Source: Bradyrhizobium sp.
GTDB lineage: Bacteria > Pseudomonadota > Alphaproteobacteria > Rhizobiales > Xanthobacteraceae
Direction of reading: 5' to 3'
NCBI RefSeq assembly: GCF_030654605.1
Contig: NZ_JAURXB010000094.1
Coordinates: forward strand, 1 to 60,176
DNA length: 60,176 nt
This document shows positions 1 to 9,399 of this stretch, piece after piece. Numbering within the stretch: position 1 is the stretch's first letter; each line of letters begins with the position of its first letter. The notes beneath the pieces are model-generated. The model was given only the letters and a program-made list of their open reading frames with translations. It searched no databases and was not told the origin of the DNA. The position numbers and the translations under genes were made by a program.

Positions 1-497
1 TAGATCCGGGACTCGCTCTGGTAGTTGGGCTGCCAGCCCATGGTCCAGGGGAAGTCCTTGGGGTCGTTCCATTTGGTGGCGCCGGTGGCGACGAACAGCT
101 GCGGCACCTTCTTCGAGTTCAGGTACTTCTGGATCGCCGAATTGGGCGGCGTGCCGAGCGGATTGAAAACGAACAGCACCTCGTCGCTCTCGACCAGCTT
201 GCGGGCCTGCTCGACGGTTTTCGGCGGGCTGTAGGCGTCGTCATAGCTGACGAAGTTGATCTTGCGGCCGTTGATGCCGCCCTCGGCATTGATCTTCTTG
301 AAGTAGGCTTCCTCGGTCTTGCCGATCACGCCATAGGCGGAAGCGGGTCCGCTGTAGGGCATGATGTTGCCGATCTTGATCTCGGTATCGGTGGCGCCGG
401 TGTCGTATTTCTTCTGCGCGAGCGCGCCGCTGCTGGTTACGGCAAGCATCGCAACGGCAGCCGAAAAGGCTCCCAATCGCAGCTGGTTGAAAGGCAT
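1..497 (-). CDS. ABC transporter substrate-binding protein, LivK-type (partial at window edge)
   Basis: Only the N-terminal 165 or so residues are inside the window; the gene runs off the left edge. It starts at the ATG complementary to 495-497. The first 28 residues form a Sec signal peptide ending SSGALAQ, so the product is periplasmic. The mature part opens with DTEIKIGNIMPYSGPAS and continues with AYFKKINAEGGINGRKI, the standard opening of the type I periplasmic binding fold used by branched-chain amino acid type importers (Peripla_BP_6). It follows the livGFHM genes on the same strand, so it is very likely their binding protein. A hairpin terminator at 599-635 separates it from livM, so it probably has its own promoter. 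The ligand cannot be read from sequence; the neighbouring pim genes suggest dicarboxylates or fatty acids (inference). Confidence 0.85.
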   Translation of the reverse strand, partial: MPFNQLRLGAFSAAVAMLAVTSSGALAQKKYDTGATDTEIKIGNIMPYSGPASAYGVIGKTEEAYFKKINAEGGINGRKINFVSYDDAYSPPKTVEQARKLVESDEVLFVFNPLGTPPNSAIQKYLNSKKVPQLFVATGATKWNDPKDFPWTMGWQPNYQSESRI

Positions 498-598
498 CTA
501 GATCTCCCTGATCTCGGTGTGAGTTGTATCGTTTTTTGTAGTGGGCGCTCGTTTCGGCGCCTGCCCGTATTCAATACCTTTCACGGCTTGCCATCAAG

Positions 599-635
599 AA
601 AAAGCCCCCTGCGACGGGTGTCGCAGGGGGCTTTT
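599..635 (-). terminator. Rho-independent terminator after livM
   Basis: A perfect 12-bp stem (GCCCCCTGCGAC pairing with GTCGCAGGGGGC) encloses a 4-nt loop. Read on the minus strand it is followed by five T residues, so it terminates the livGFHM transcript before the binding-protein gene. Confidence 0.85.
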
Positions 636-658
636 ATTTGAGCGAGAGGGTCCGGTGC

Positions 659-679
659 GTATTCCGCAATGTGGAATAC
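659..679. promoter_or_regulatory. Palindrome resembling an IclR-family operator
   Basis: The dyad has 7-bp arms (GTATTCC and GGAATAC) around GCAATGT. Its TTCCGCA-n-TG core resembles IclR-family operators and the palindrome beside the iclR gene at 5101-5117. It lies between the livM stop and the terminator, upstream of the binding-protein gene. Binding by the local IclR protein is inferred. Confidence 0.4.
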
Positions 680-684
680 GTTCG

Positions 685-1707
685 TTAACCTTTCCTGAGT
701 TTGCCGAGCATGTGTTGCGCAACCATGGCGACCTGCCGTGCACCGTGCGGTACCAGGAAGATCACGAGGAACAGCAGCACGCCGAACACCGCGCCGGAGA
801 GACCTTTTGAAATCCCCTCGGCGATATTAGGCACGAAGATGATGAAGGCGGAACCGACGATCGATCCCGGCAGCCAGCCGACGCCGCCGACCACCATGCC
901 GAGAAACAGCGAGATCGCCAGCGTGATGGTGTAGCCGTCGGGCGCCACGAACTGCACCGCGATGGCCCCGAGGCCGCCGGCAACGCCGGTGATGCCGGCG
1001 CTGACGCCGAATGCCAGCGTCTTGTACAGCGCCACGTCGACGCCCATGGCGGACGCCGCGATCTCATTGTCGCGGATCGCCATGAAGGCGCGGCCGGAGC
1101 GCGACTTCAGCAGGTTGACCGAGGCGATGTAGATCCCGATCGCGACCGTGAGCGTGAAATAATACAGCCACCTGTCCTGCGAAATCGGCAGGCCGAACGG
1201 TGCGTCGGGCTTGGTCACCACGAGGCCCTGCACGCCGCCGGTCCAGTGCTCGAACACGCCGAGCTTCAGCAATTGCGGCATCGCCACCGCCAGCGCGAAG
1301 GTCGCCAGCGCCAGATAGATGCCGCTCAGGCGCAGCGCCGGCTGACCGAACAGGAACCCGAAGCCGAAGCAGATGATGCCGGCAACGGGCAATGTCAGCG
1401 CGTAGTTGACGCCAAAATGCTCCATCAGGATGGCGGACGTGTAGGCGCCGACCGCGTAGAAGGCGCTCTGGCCCAGCGAGAACTGCCCGCTGCCACCGGT
1501 CAGAATGTTCAGCGCCAGCACCGCCAGCGCATAGATCAGCAGCATCGTGAGCTGGAACACGATGAAGTTCTTCACGAACATCGGCCCGATGATCAGCAAT
1601 GCCAGCATCACCAGTGACGCGCCGAGCCCGAGCGTCATGGCCTTCTTGGGAACGGCCTCGACCGCCGGTGCGTCGCTTGCGACTTCGTCAACTGCGCTCA
1701 TGATCAA
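685..1707 (-). CDS. livM: Branched-chain amino acid type ABC transporter permease LivM
   Basis: A 340-residue inner-membrane permease of the LivM family (BPD_transp_2 fold), one half of the channel of a LivFGHMK-type importer. It has about ten hydrophobic segments starting near residue 25. The cytoplasmic loop AIRDNEIAASAMGVDVALYK near residue 205 is the conserved contact with the ATPases, and GVGWLPGSIVGSAFI is typical near the C-terminus. The start overlaps the stop of livH by 4 nt, indicating translational coupling. An alternative start is Met3. The gene ends just before a palindrome and a strong terminator. The gene context points to dicarboxylates or related organic acids as substrate, but leucine-type amino acids cannot be excluded. 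Confidence 0.93.
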   Translation of the reverse strand: MIMSAVDEVASDAPAVEAVPKKAMTLGLGASLVMLALLIIGPMFVKNFIVFQLTMLLIYALAVLALNILTGGSGQFSLGQSAFYAVGAYTSAILMEHFGVNYALTLPVAGIICFGFGFLFGQPALRLSGIYLALATFALAVAMPQLLKLGVFEHWTGGVQGLVVTKPDAPFGLPISQDRWLYYFTLTVAIGIYIASVNLLKSRSGRAFMAIRDNEIAASAMGVDVALYKTLAFGVSAGITGVAGGLGAIAVQFVAPDGYTITLAISLFLGMVVGGVGWLPGSIVGSAFIIFVPNIAEGISKGLSGAVFGVLLFLVIFLVPHGARQVAMVAQHMLGKLRKG

Positions 1708-2597
1708 ACTCGCTTCACGATGGGACGACCAAACAGGCCAGCCGGTTTGAGGACCAATACGGTGATGATAAGCGCCAGCGCGATCGGCAATTTCAATTCA
1801 TTGCCGACGCCGGGAATGTAGGTCCCGGCCAGATTCTCGAACACGCCGACCAGGAAGCCGCCGACAACGGCGCCGAGCGGACTGGTCAGACCGCCGAGCA
1901 CGGCGGCGGCGAACCCGTAGATCAGCACGCCGCCCATCATGTTCGGTTCCAGAAACACCACCGGTGCGATCAGGATGCCGGCGATCGCGCCGATCGCCGA
2001 CGCCATGCCCCAGCCCAGCGCGATCATCCACGAAGTGTTGATGCCGACCAGCCGTGCCGATTCCGGCAGCGATGCGGCCGCGCGCATCGCAAGGCCGATC
2101 CGCGTGAACTGGAAGAACAGATAGAGCAGGATCAGCAATCCCACCGTGACGCCGATCATGCCGGCCTGATGGGTCGAGATCAGCTGACTGCCGAGGAACG
2201 GCGAGGATCCGAACGGCGTCGGGAACTGCTTGATGGTGAAGTCCCAGGTCAGTCCGGCGACGCTGTTGACGATGGCGAACAGGGCAATGAACCCGGCGAC
2301 ATTGGTCAACACCGGCGCCTTGGCGAGCGGCTTGAACAGGGCGCGCTCGATGGCGATGCCGCCGGCGAACGAAAACACCAGCGTGAGCAGGAAGGCCCAC
2401 CAGTAGGGCACGCCCCACTGCATTAGTTGCCAGGCGATGAAGGTCGAGAACATCGCCATTTCGCCCTGGGCGAAATTCAGATGATCGATCGCCTGGTAGA
2501 TCATGACCACGGCGAGCGCCATACAGGCATAGATCGCGCCGGTGGCGACGCCAGCCAGGACTTGGTTGATGAAAAGTTCCACGGCTGCGTTCCTCAA
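1704..2597 (-). CDS. livH: Branched-chain amino acid type ABC transporter permease LivH
   Basis: A 297-residue inner-membrane permease of the LivH family, partner of LivM. Visible family features are GVATGAIYACMALAVVMIYQ near residue 15, the HLNFAQGEMAMFSTF segment after the first helix, and VLGGLTSPLGAVVGGFLVG near the C-terminus. It overlaps livM by 4 nt downstream and livF by 4 nt upstream, so all four genes are read as one coupled operon. Length is normal for the family. Substrate identity is not visible from sequence. Confidence 0.93.
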   Translation of the reverse strand: MRNAAVELFINQVLAGVATGAIYACMALAVVMIYQAIDHLNFAQGEMAMFSTFIAWQLMQWGVPYWWAFLLTLVFSFAGGIAIERALFKPLAKAPVLTNVAGFIALFAIVNSVAGLTWDFTIKQFPTPFGSSPFLGSQLISTHQAGMIGVTVGLLILLYLFFQFTRIGLAMRAAASLPESARLVGINTSWMIALGWGMASAIGAIAGILIAPVVFLEPNMMGGVLIYGFAAAVLGGLTSPLGAVVGGFLVGVFENLAGTYIPGVGNELKLPIALALIITVLVLKPAGLFGRPIVKRV

Positions 2598-3307
2598 TAA
2601 CCGAGATAAGATTTACGAACGTCTTCATTGTTCGCGATTTCGGCAGCGCTTCCCGACATCACGATGCGTCCGGTTTCGATGACGTAGGCCTTGTCGGCGA
2701 GCTCCAGCGCCAGCTGCGCGTTCTGCTCCACCACCAGGATGGTGACCTTGTCCTCGCGGTTGATCTTGCCGAGGATCTTGAACAGGTCGCGCACGATCAG
2801 GGGCGCCAGGCCGAACGAGGGCTCGTCGAGCAGCATCAGCCGCGGACGCAGCATCAGCGCGCGGGCGACCGCCAGCATCTGCTGTTCGCCGCCGGAAAGC
2901 GTGCCGGCCTGCTGGGTATGGCGTTCCTTCAGGACCGGAAAGTGATCGTACATCCGCTCGATGTCGGAGACGACGCCGGCCTTGTCCTTGCGCGTGATGG
3001 CGCCGAGCTGCAGGTTTTCCTCCACCGTCATGGTGGTGAAGGTGCCGCGGCCCTGCGGCACGTGGGCGATGCCGAGCCGGACGATGTTCTCGGTCGAACG
3101 GCCGTTCAGGGAGGCGCCGTCGAACTCGATCGAGCCGGTCGAACGCACCATGTTGCAGATCGCGCGCAATGTCGTGGTCTTGCCGGCGCCGTTGGCGCCG
3201 AGCAGGGTGGTCAGGCTGCCTTCGTTGAGACCGAATTCGAGGCCGTGAAGCGCCTGGACCTGGCCGTAATAAGCCCGCAGATCCTTGATATTGAGCATCG
3301 CGGTCAT
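2594..3307 (-). CDS. livF: ABC transporter ATP-binding protein LivF
   Basis: A 237-residue cytoplasmic ATPase of the LivF family. Walker A is GANGAGKTT near residue 37, the signature LSGGEQQMLAVARAL lies near 140, and Walker B LMLLDEPSFGLAP follows. The final IANNEDVRKSYLGY is the usual LivF C-terminus. Met4 is an alternative start that would give the more typical opening MLNIKDLRAYYG. Start and stop both overlap neighbours by 4 nt (livG upstream, livH downstream). With LivG it powers the LivHM channel. Confidence 0.94.
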   Translation of the reverse strand: MTAMLNIKDLRAYYGQVQALHGLEFGLNEGSLTTLLGANGAGKTTTLRAICNMVRSTGSIEFDGASLNGRSTENIVRLGIAHVPQGRGTFTTMTVEENLQLGAITRKDKAGVVSDIERMYDHFPVLKERHTQQAGTLSGGEQQMLAVARALMLRPRLMLLDEPSFGLAPLIVRDLFKILGKINREDKVTILVVEQNAQLALELADKAYVIETGRIVMSGSAAEIANNEDVRKSYLGY

Positions 3308-4134
3308 TGGTCCTTGCTCCCCAGATAGGCTTTGATGACATCCGGGTCGGACTGCACCTGGGCCGGCGTGCCCTCGGCGAGCTTGCGGCCGAAATTCAGC
3401 GCGACCACGTGGTCGGCGATCGACATCACGAGGCCCATGTGATGCTCGACCAGCAGAATGGTCATGTGACGGTCGTCGCGGATCCGGCGGATCAGGTCGC
3501 CGAGCACGTGCACTTCCTCATGGTTGAGGCCGCCGGCGGGCTCGTCGAGCAGCAGGATCTTCGGCTCGGCCGCCAGCGCGCGCGCCAGCTCGACGCGCTT
3601 CTGGGTGCCGAACGGCAGGCCGGACACCACGGTGTGGGCGACGTCGTCGAGGTCGAGATAGCTGATGATCTCGTGGACCTTCTTGTTGAGCTCGGCCTCG
3701 CCGCGGCGGACCCAGCCCAGTCTCAGCGAGTCCGAGATGATGTCGCTGTTGGTGCGGGCGTGGGTGCCGACCCTGACATTGTCGAGCACCGTCAGGTTGG
3801 GGAACAGCGCGACGTTCTGGAAGGTGCGGCCGATGCCGATCTCGGCGATCTTGTGCGGCGGGCGCGTCAGGATGCTCTGGCCCTCCATCAGGATGTCGCC
3901 CGTGCTCGGCTGATAGAGCCTGGAGAGGCAGTTGAAGAGCGTCGTCTTGCCGGCGCCGTTCGGTCCGATCAGGCCGAGGATTGCGCCCTTGTGCATGTCG
4001 AACGACACGCCATTCAACGCAACGATGCCGCCGAACACGACGCTGACGTCGCGAACCGCAAGCAGGGGGCTTTGTCCCTGCGCGAGCTGTGCCTGCATCA
4101 TCGGATGCAGCCCAAAATATTCTTCGGGCTGCAA
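3304..4134 (-). CDS. livG: ABC transporter ATP-binding protein LivG
   Basis: A 276-residue ATPase of the LivG family. Walker A is GPNGAGKTT; the signature motif is the LivG-type variant LPFGTQKRVELARALAAEP in place of LSGGQ; Walker B is ILLLDEPAGGL. The family-typical C-terminus VIKAYLGSKDQ is present. About 25 residues precede the ABC domain (MQPEEYFGLHPMMQAQLAQG), slightly longer than many LivG proteins, so Met12 or Met13 could be the true start. It is the first transporter gene after the regulator, 30 nt downstream of its stop, which suggests cotranscription. Confidence 0.93.
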   Translation of the reverse strand: MQPEEYFGLHPMMQAQLAQGQSPLLAVRDVSVVFGGIVALNGVSFDMHKGAILGLIGPNGAGKTTLFNCLSRLYQPSTGDILMEGQSILTRPPHKIAEIGIGRTFQNVALFPNLTVLDNVRVGTHARTNSDIISDSLRLGWVRRGEAELNKKVHEIISYLDLDDVAHTVVSGLPFGTQKRVELARALAAEPKILLLDEPAGGLNHEEVHVLGDLIRRIRDDRHMTILLVEHHMGLVMSIADHVVALNFGRKLAEGTPAQVQSDPDVIKAYLGSKDQ

Positions 4135-4164
4135 TGACCTCTTCGCCGGTCACCTCGATGAAGG

Positions 4165-5082
4165 CTACCTGATCCCCTCGACCACACGTGCAACTCTCCC
4201 TCCTGCTTTCAACTTCTTGTTTTCATTTTTTGATTGCGGCGCCGCTCCGCCGAGCGCCGCTTCGATGTTCCTTACCATCGCCACGAGGCGAGGTCCAATG
4301 TCGTTGCGCAGACGATCTTCCGTGAAACGGAATGCGGGCGCGCCGCAATTGAATGCGTAAGGACCGGTTCCGTCATTGAGCTTCAGCCCCACGCCGACGG
4401 CATGGATGTCGTCATGCCACTCGCCGGCCGAGATCGCGAAACCATATTTCTCCACCGTCTCGCCGGCGCGTTCGATACCATCGCGCATCCGCGGCCAGCG
4501 GCTGCCGTAGTGCTCGCGCAGCTCCCGCAACAGAGTGGCGCGCTCATCGGCCGGCAACGCCCAGATATAGGCGCGTCCCATTGCGGTGGTTGCAATCGGG
4601 ACTCGCGAACCGACGTCCAGTTGAACGCCTATTGTTTGACCACGACTCTGGCCGAAGTAGATCATGCTGGTGCGGTCGCGACCGCCGATGGCAACCGCGC
4701 CGCCGGTCTCGCGCATCAGTTCCTCGCGGAAGGGTTCGGACAAATGCCGAACGCCGAGATTTGCAAGGGCGGCATACCCCAGCGCCATGGCTGAAGGCGC
4801 CAGCTGATACTTCTCGAACCGCGGAACAGGTGTAAGGTAGCCCAGCTTGGTCAAGGTATAGGTCAGCCGCGAAACGGTCGGCTTTGGCAAGTTGGTACGG
4901 GCCGCGATCTCCTGATTGCCAAGAAGCCCGTCGTTGGGATGGAATGCGCGCAACACATCAAGGCCGCGGGAAAGCGCGACGACGAAGCTGCGATCGGTCG
5001 CCACTTTCTTGCCTGGACGCTTCATTACCTGCCGCTGGATGGACCTCGTTGACAAGGGACGTGCTTCAAAATAACCCTCCAT
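4165..5082 (-). CDS. IclR family transcriptional regulator
   Basis: A 305-residue DNA-binding regulator. The winged helix-turn-helix is visible around residues 50-85 (GNQEIAARTNLPKPTVSRL), followed by an IclR effector domain with RQ-type motifs such as GVQLDVGSRVPIATTAMGRA. The gene is divergent from pimF and leads the liv genes, so it is placed to control both uptake and catabolism. A 17-bp palindrome at 5101-5117 lies just upstream of the start and is a likely operator. The start is uncertain: ATG 5082 lacks a clear ribosome binding site, and Met20 (5025) is possible. IclR proteins respond to small aromatic or carboxylic acids; the effector here is unknown. Confidence 0.9.
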   Translation of the reverse strand: MEGYFEARPLSTRSIQRQVMKRPGKKVATDRSFVVALSRGLDVLRAFHPNDGLLGNQEIAARTNLPKPTVSRLTYTLTKLGYLTPVPRFEKYQLAPSAMALGYAALANLGVRHLSEPFREELMRETGGAVAIGGRDRTSMIYFGQSRGQTIGVQLDVGSRVPIATTAMGRAYIWALPADERATLLRELREHYGSRWPRMRDGIERAGETVEKYGFAISAGEWHDDIHAVGVGLKLNDGTGPYAFNCGAPAFRFTEDRLRNDIGPRLVAMVRNIEAALGGAAPQSKNENKKLKAGGRVARVVEGIR

Positions 5083-5100
5083 GTCAAGGTGTGGAATTGA

Positions 5101-5117
5101 ATTTCGCAGTGCGAAAT
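5101..5117. promoter_or_regulatory. Perfect palindrome, likely operator of the IclR regulator
   Basis: ATTTCGCA and TGCGAAAT flank a single central G: 8-bp arms and a 17-bp site, typical in size for IclR-family operators. It sits 19 bp upstream of the regulator's ATG and about 165 bp upstream of the pimF start, so one bound protein could affect both divergent promoters. Function is inferred. Confidence 0.6.
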
Positions 5118-5130
5118 AAACGAAAAATAG

Positions 5131-5199
5131 CTACTCAACGCAAGTCGCCGGGGTGTCGTAGCCACTCAACACAAGTTAAGAACTGGCAAGTTAAGAACT
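5131..5199. repeat. Short degenerate direct repeats upstream of pimF
   Basis: An ACTCAAC-r-CAAG unit occurs at about 5133-5144 and 5164-5175. The 13-mer CAAGTTAAGAACT occurs at 5172-5184 and again at 5187-5199. These lead directly into the 12-bp tandem repeats that follow. Confidence 0.7.
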
Positions 5200-5210
5200 A
5201 ATCCAAAAAA

Positions 5211-5258
5211 ACTGATCCAAGAACTGATCCAAGAACTGATCCAAGAATTGATCCAAGA
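5211..5258. repeat. Four tandem 12-bp repeats just upstream of pimF
   Basis: The unit ACTGATCCAAGA is repeated three times exactly and a fourth time as ATTGATCCAAGA. A degenerate fifth copy (ACTAATCCAAAA) lies at 5197-5208. The array ends 23 bp before the pimF GTG start, so it lies in the leader or promoter and could change length by slippage. Confidence 0.9.
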
Positions 5259-5281
5259 ACAGAATGCCCAGGGAGAGTCTC

Positions 5282-7378
<2,097 letters not shown>

Positions 7379-7404
7379 GCCGATGAAGCGAATCTGCCTC
7401 AACC

Positions 7405-7524
7405 CGTCGTCCCTGCGAACGCAGGGACCCATACCGCGTGATTTCACGTTTCGGTATGGAGGGAGAGGCCGTCTTTCAACCTCGATGCCCGGGATTATGG
7501 GTCCCTGCGTTCGCAGGGACGACG
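7405..7524. repeat. Palindromic intergenic element A
   Basis: The 120-bp element has complementary ends (CGTCGTCCCTGCGAACGCAG and CTGCGTTCGCAGGGACGACG); each end is itself a small hairpin. It fills the pimF-pimA gap and ends 4 bp before the pimA ATG. AGGGA at 7515-7519, within the element, is the only plausible ribosome binding site for pimA. Confidence 0.9.
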
Positions 7525-7528
7525 TCGC

Positions 7529-9214
7529 ATGACCCACCCCGGCGAGCAATTCTATCCGGAAGGCGTTCACTGGGACGATCCGATCGCGCGCGGCACGCTG
7601 CCCGATTTGCTGTCGGTGGCGGCGGCCGAATACGGCGCGCGGCCGGCGATCGAGTATCGGGATCGTGCGATCAGCTATGCCGAGCTGGAAGCGATGGTCG
7701 AGGTCGCCGCCGCCTCGTTCCTGCGCGCCGGCTGCGGCGCCGATCATTCGGTGGCGCTGTTCCTCGGCAATTCGCCGGATCATCCGATAAACTTCTTCGG
7801 CGCGCTGAAGGCCGGTGCCCGCATCGTGCATCTGTCCCCGCTCGACGGCGCCATTGCGCTGTCGCACAAGCTGAGCGATAGCGGCGCGCGCGTGCTGGTC
7901 ACCAGCGATCTGGCGACGCTGCTGCCGACGGCGCTGAAATTTCTCGAAAAGGGCCTGGTCGACCGGCTGATCGTCTGCCAGGACGACGACTGGGGCGCGG
8001 TCGGCAATCCTCACACGCCGATCCCGGACAATCCCGCGATCATCACCTTCAGGACTTTCACCGACGGCGCCAGCAAGCCTTCGGCATGGCCGCAGCTTGA
8101 CGCCGACGATGTCGCGCTGCTGCAATATACCGGCGGCACCACCGGCCTGCCGAAGGGCGCGATGCTGAGCCACGGCAATCTGACCTCGGCGGTGTCGGTC
8201 TACGACGTCTGGGGCAAGCCGTCGCGCGCCGAGCGCAATAACCCGATCGAGCGCGTGATCTGCGTGCTGCCGCTGTTTCACATCTTCGCGCTGACCGTGG
8301 TGCTGCTCAGCAGCCTGCGGCGCGGCCATCTGATTTCGCTGCACCAGCGTTTTGACGTCGAAGCCGTGATGCGCGACATCGAGGTCAAGCGCGCCACCTA
8401 TTTTCCCGGCGTGCCCACCATGTGGATCGCCATCGCGAGCCTGCCCGACCTCGACAAGCGCGACCTGTCGTCGCTGGTCAGCGTCGGATCGGGCGGTGCG
8501 CCGCTCCCGGTCGAGGTCGCCAGGATCCTCGAGCGCAGGGTCGGCATGAAGCTGAAGAGCGGCTGGGGCATGACCGAGACCTGCTCGCCCGGCACCGCGC
8601 ATCCCAAGGAGGGACCGGAAAAGCCGGGCTCGATCGGGCTGATGCTGCCGGGGATCGAGATGGACGTGGTCGCGCTGGACGACCCCAAAAAGATTCTGCC
8701 GGTCGGCGTAACAGGCGAAATCCGCATCCGCGGGCCGAACGTGACCAAGGGCTACTGGAACCGGCCGAAGGAGACCGCCGAGGCGTTCGTCGGCGACCGC
8801 TTCCTCACCGGCGACATCGGCTACATGGATGCCGACGGCTATTTCTATCTGGTCGACCGCAAGAAGGACATGATCATCTCCGGCGGCTTCAACGTCTATC
8901 CGCAGATGATCGAGCAGGCGATGTATGAGCATCCCGCCGTGCACGAGGTGATCGTGATCGGCATTCCCGACGATTATCGCGGCGAGGCAGCCAAGGCTTT
9001 TGTCAAATTGCGCGATGGCGCTGTGCCGTTCAGCCTCGACGAGTTGAAGACGTTTCTCGCCGGCAAGCTCGGCAAGCACGAAATTCCAGCCGCACTCGAA
9101 TTCGTCGAGGAGTTGCCGCGCACCTCGGTCGGCAAACTCTCGCGCCACGAATTGCGCAACCGGCAGCCGGCGCAACCGAAACAACCGCAACTGGCAACGG
9201 GGGGCGGTTCATGA
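7529..9214 (+). CDS. pimA: Acyl-CoA ligase (AMP-forming), PimA-type
   Basis: A 561-residue ANL-superfamily enzyme that activates a carboxylic acid to its CoA thioester through an acyl-adenylate. The phosphate-binding loop YTGGTTGLPKGAMLSHGN lies near residue 200, GWGMTE near 348, the hinge motif YFYLVDRKKDMIISGGFNVYP near 440, and the C-terminal catalytic lysine sits in RTSVGKLSRHELR near 545. Its place between pimF and pimC matches PimA, the ligase for C7-C14 dicarboxylates and fatty acids in R. palustris. Translation seems to start at ATG 7529 directly behind a repeat element. The exact substrate is inferred from context. Confidence 0.88.
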   Translation: MTHPGEQFYPEGVHWDDPIARGTLPDLLSVAAAEYGARPAIEYRDRAISYAELEAMVEVAAASFLRAGCGADHSVALFLGNSPDHPINFFGALKAGARIVHLSPLDGAIALSHKLSDSGARVLVTSDLATLLPTALKFLEKGLVDRLIVCQDDDWGAVGNPHTPIPDNPAIITFRTFTDGASKPSAWPQLDADDVALLQYTGGTTGLPKGAMLSHGNLTSAVSVYDVWGKPSRAERNNPIERVICVLPLFHIFALTVVLLSSLRRGHLISLHQRFDVEAVMRDIEVKRATYFPGVPTMWIAIASLPDLDKRDLSSLVSVGSGGAPLPVEVARILERRVGMKLKSGWGMTETCSPGTAHPKEGPEKPGSIGLMLPGIEMDVVALDDPKKILPVGVTGEIRIRGPNVTKGYWNRPKETAEAFVGDRFLTGDIGYMDADGYFYLVDRKKDMIISGGFNVYPQMIEQAMYEHPAVHEVIVIGIPDDYRGEAAKAFVKLRDGAVPFSLDELKTFLAGKLGKHEIPAALEFVEELPRTSVGKLSRHELRNRQPAQPKQPQLATGGGS

Positions 9215-9223
9215 CAACTCCCT

Positions 9224-9364
9224 CGTCGTCCCTGCGAACGCAGGGACCCATACCGCGAGGTCTCGCGTTTGGGCGCGGTGTGAGACGCCTTTTACGACCC
9301 GCTAATACTGGGGGTTATGGGTCCCCGCGCCCCGTGCGCAATTGCGCACTAGGCGGGGACGACG
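9224..9364. repeat. Palindromic intergenic element B (mosaic)
   Basis: The left part is the same as elements A and E (CGTCGTCCCTGCGAACGCAG, then GGACCCATACCGCG). The right part matches element C, including the perfect palindrome GTGCGCAATTGCGCAC (9334-9349) followed by TAGGCGGGGACGACG. It lies between pimA and pimC, where a pimB gene would be expected. Confidence 0.88.
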
Positions 9365-9399
9365 TTAGAGAGATCGAATAATTCACACAGGAGGATCCG

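Noticed and set aside
5211..5258. CRISPR-like array
   Set aside because: The 12-bp units are directly adjacent with no spacers, and no cas genes are present.
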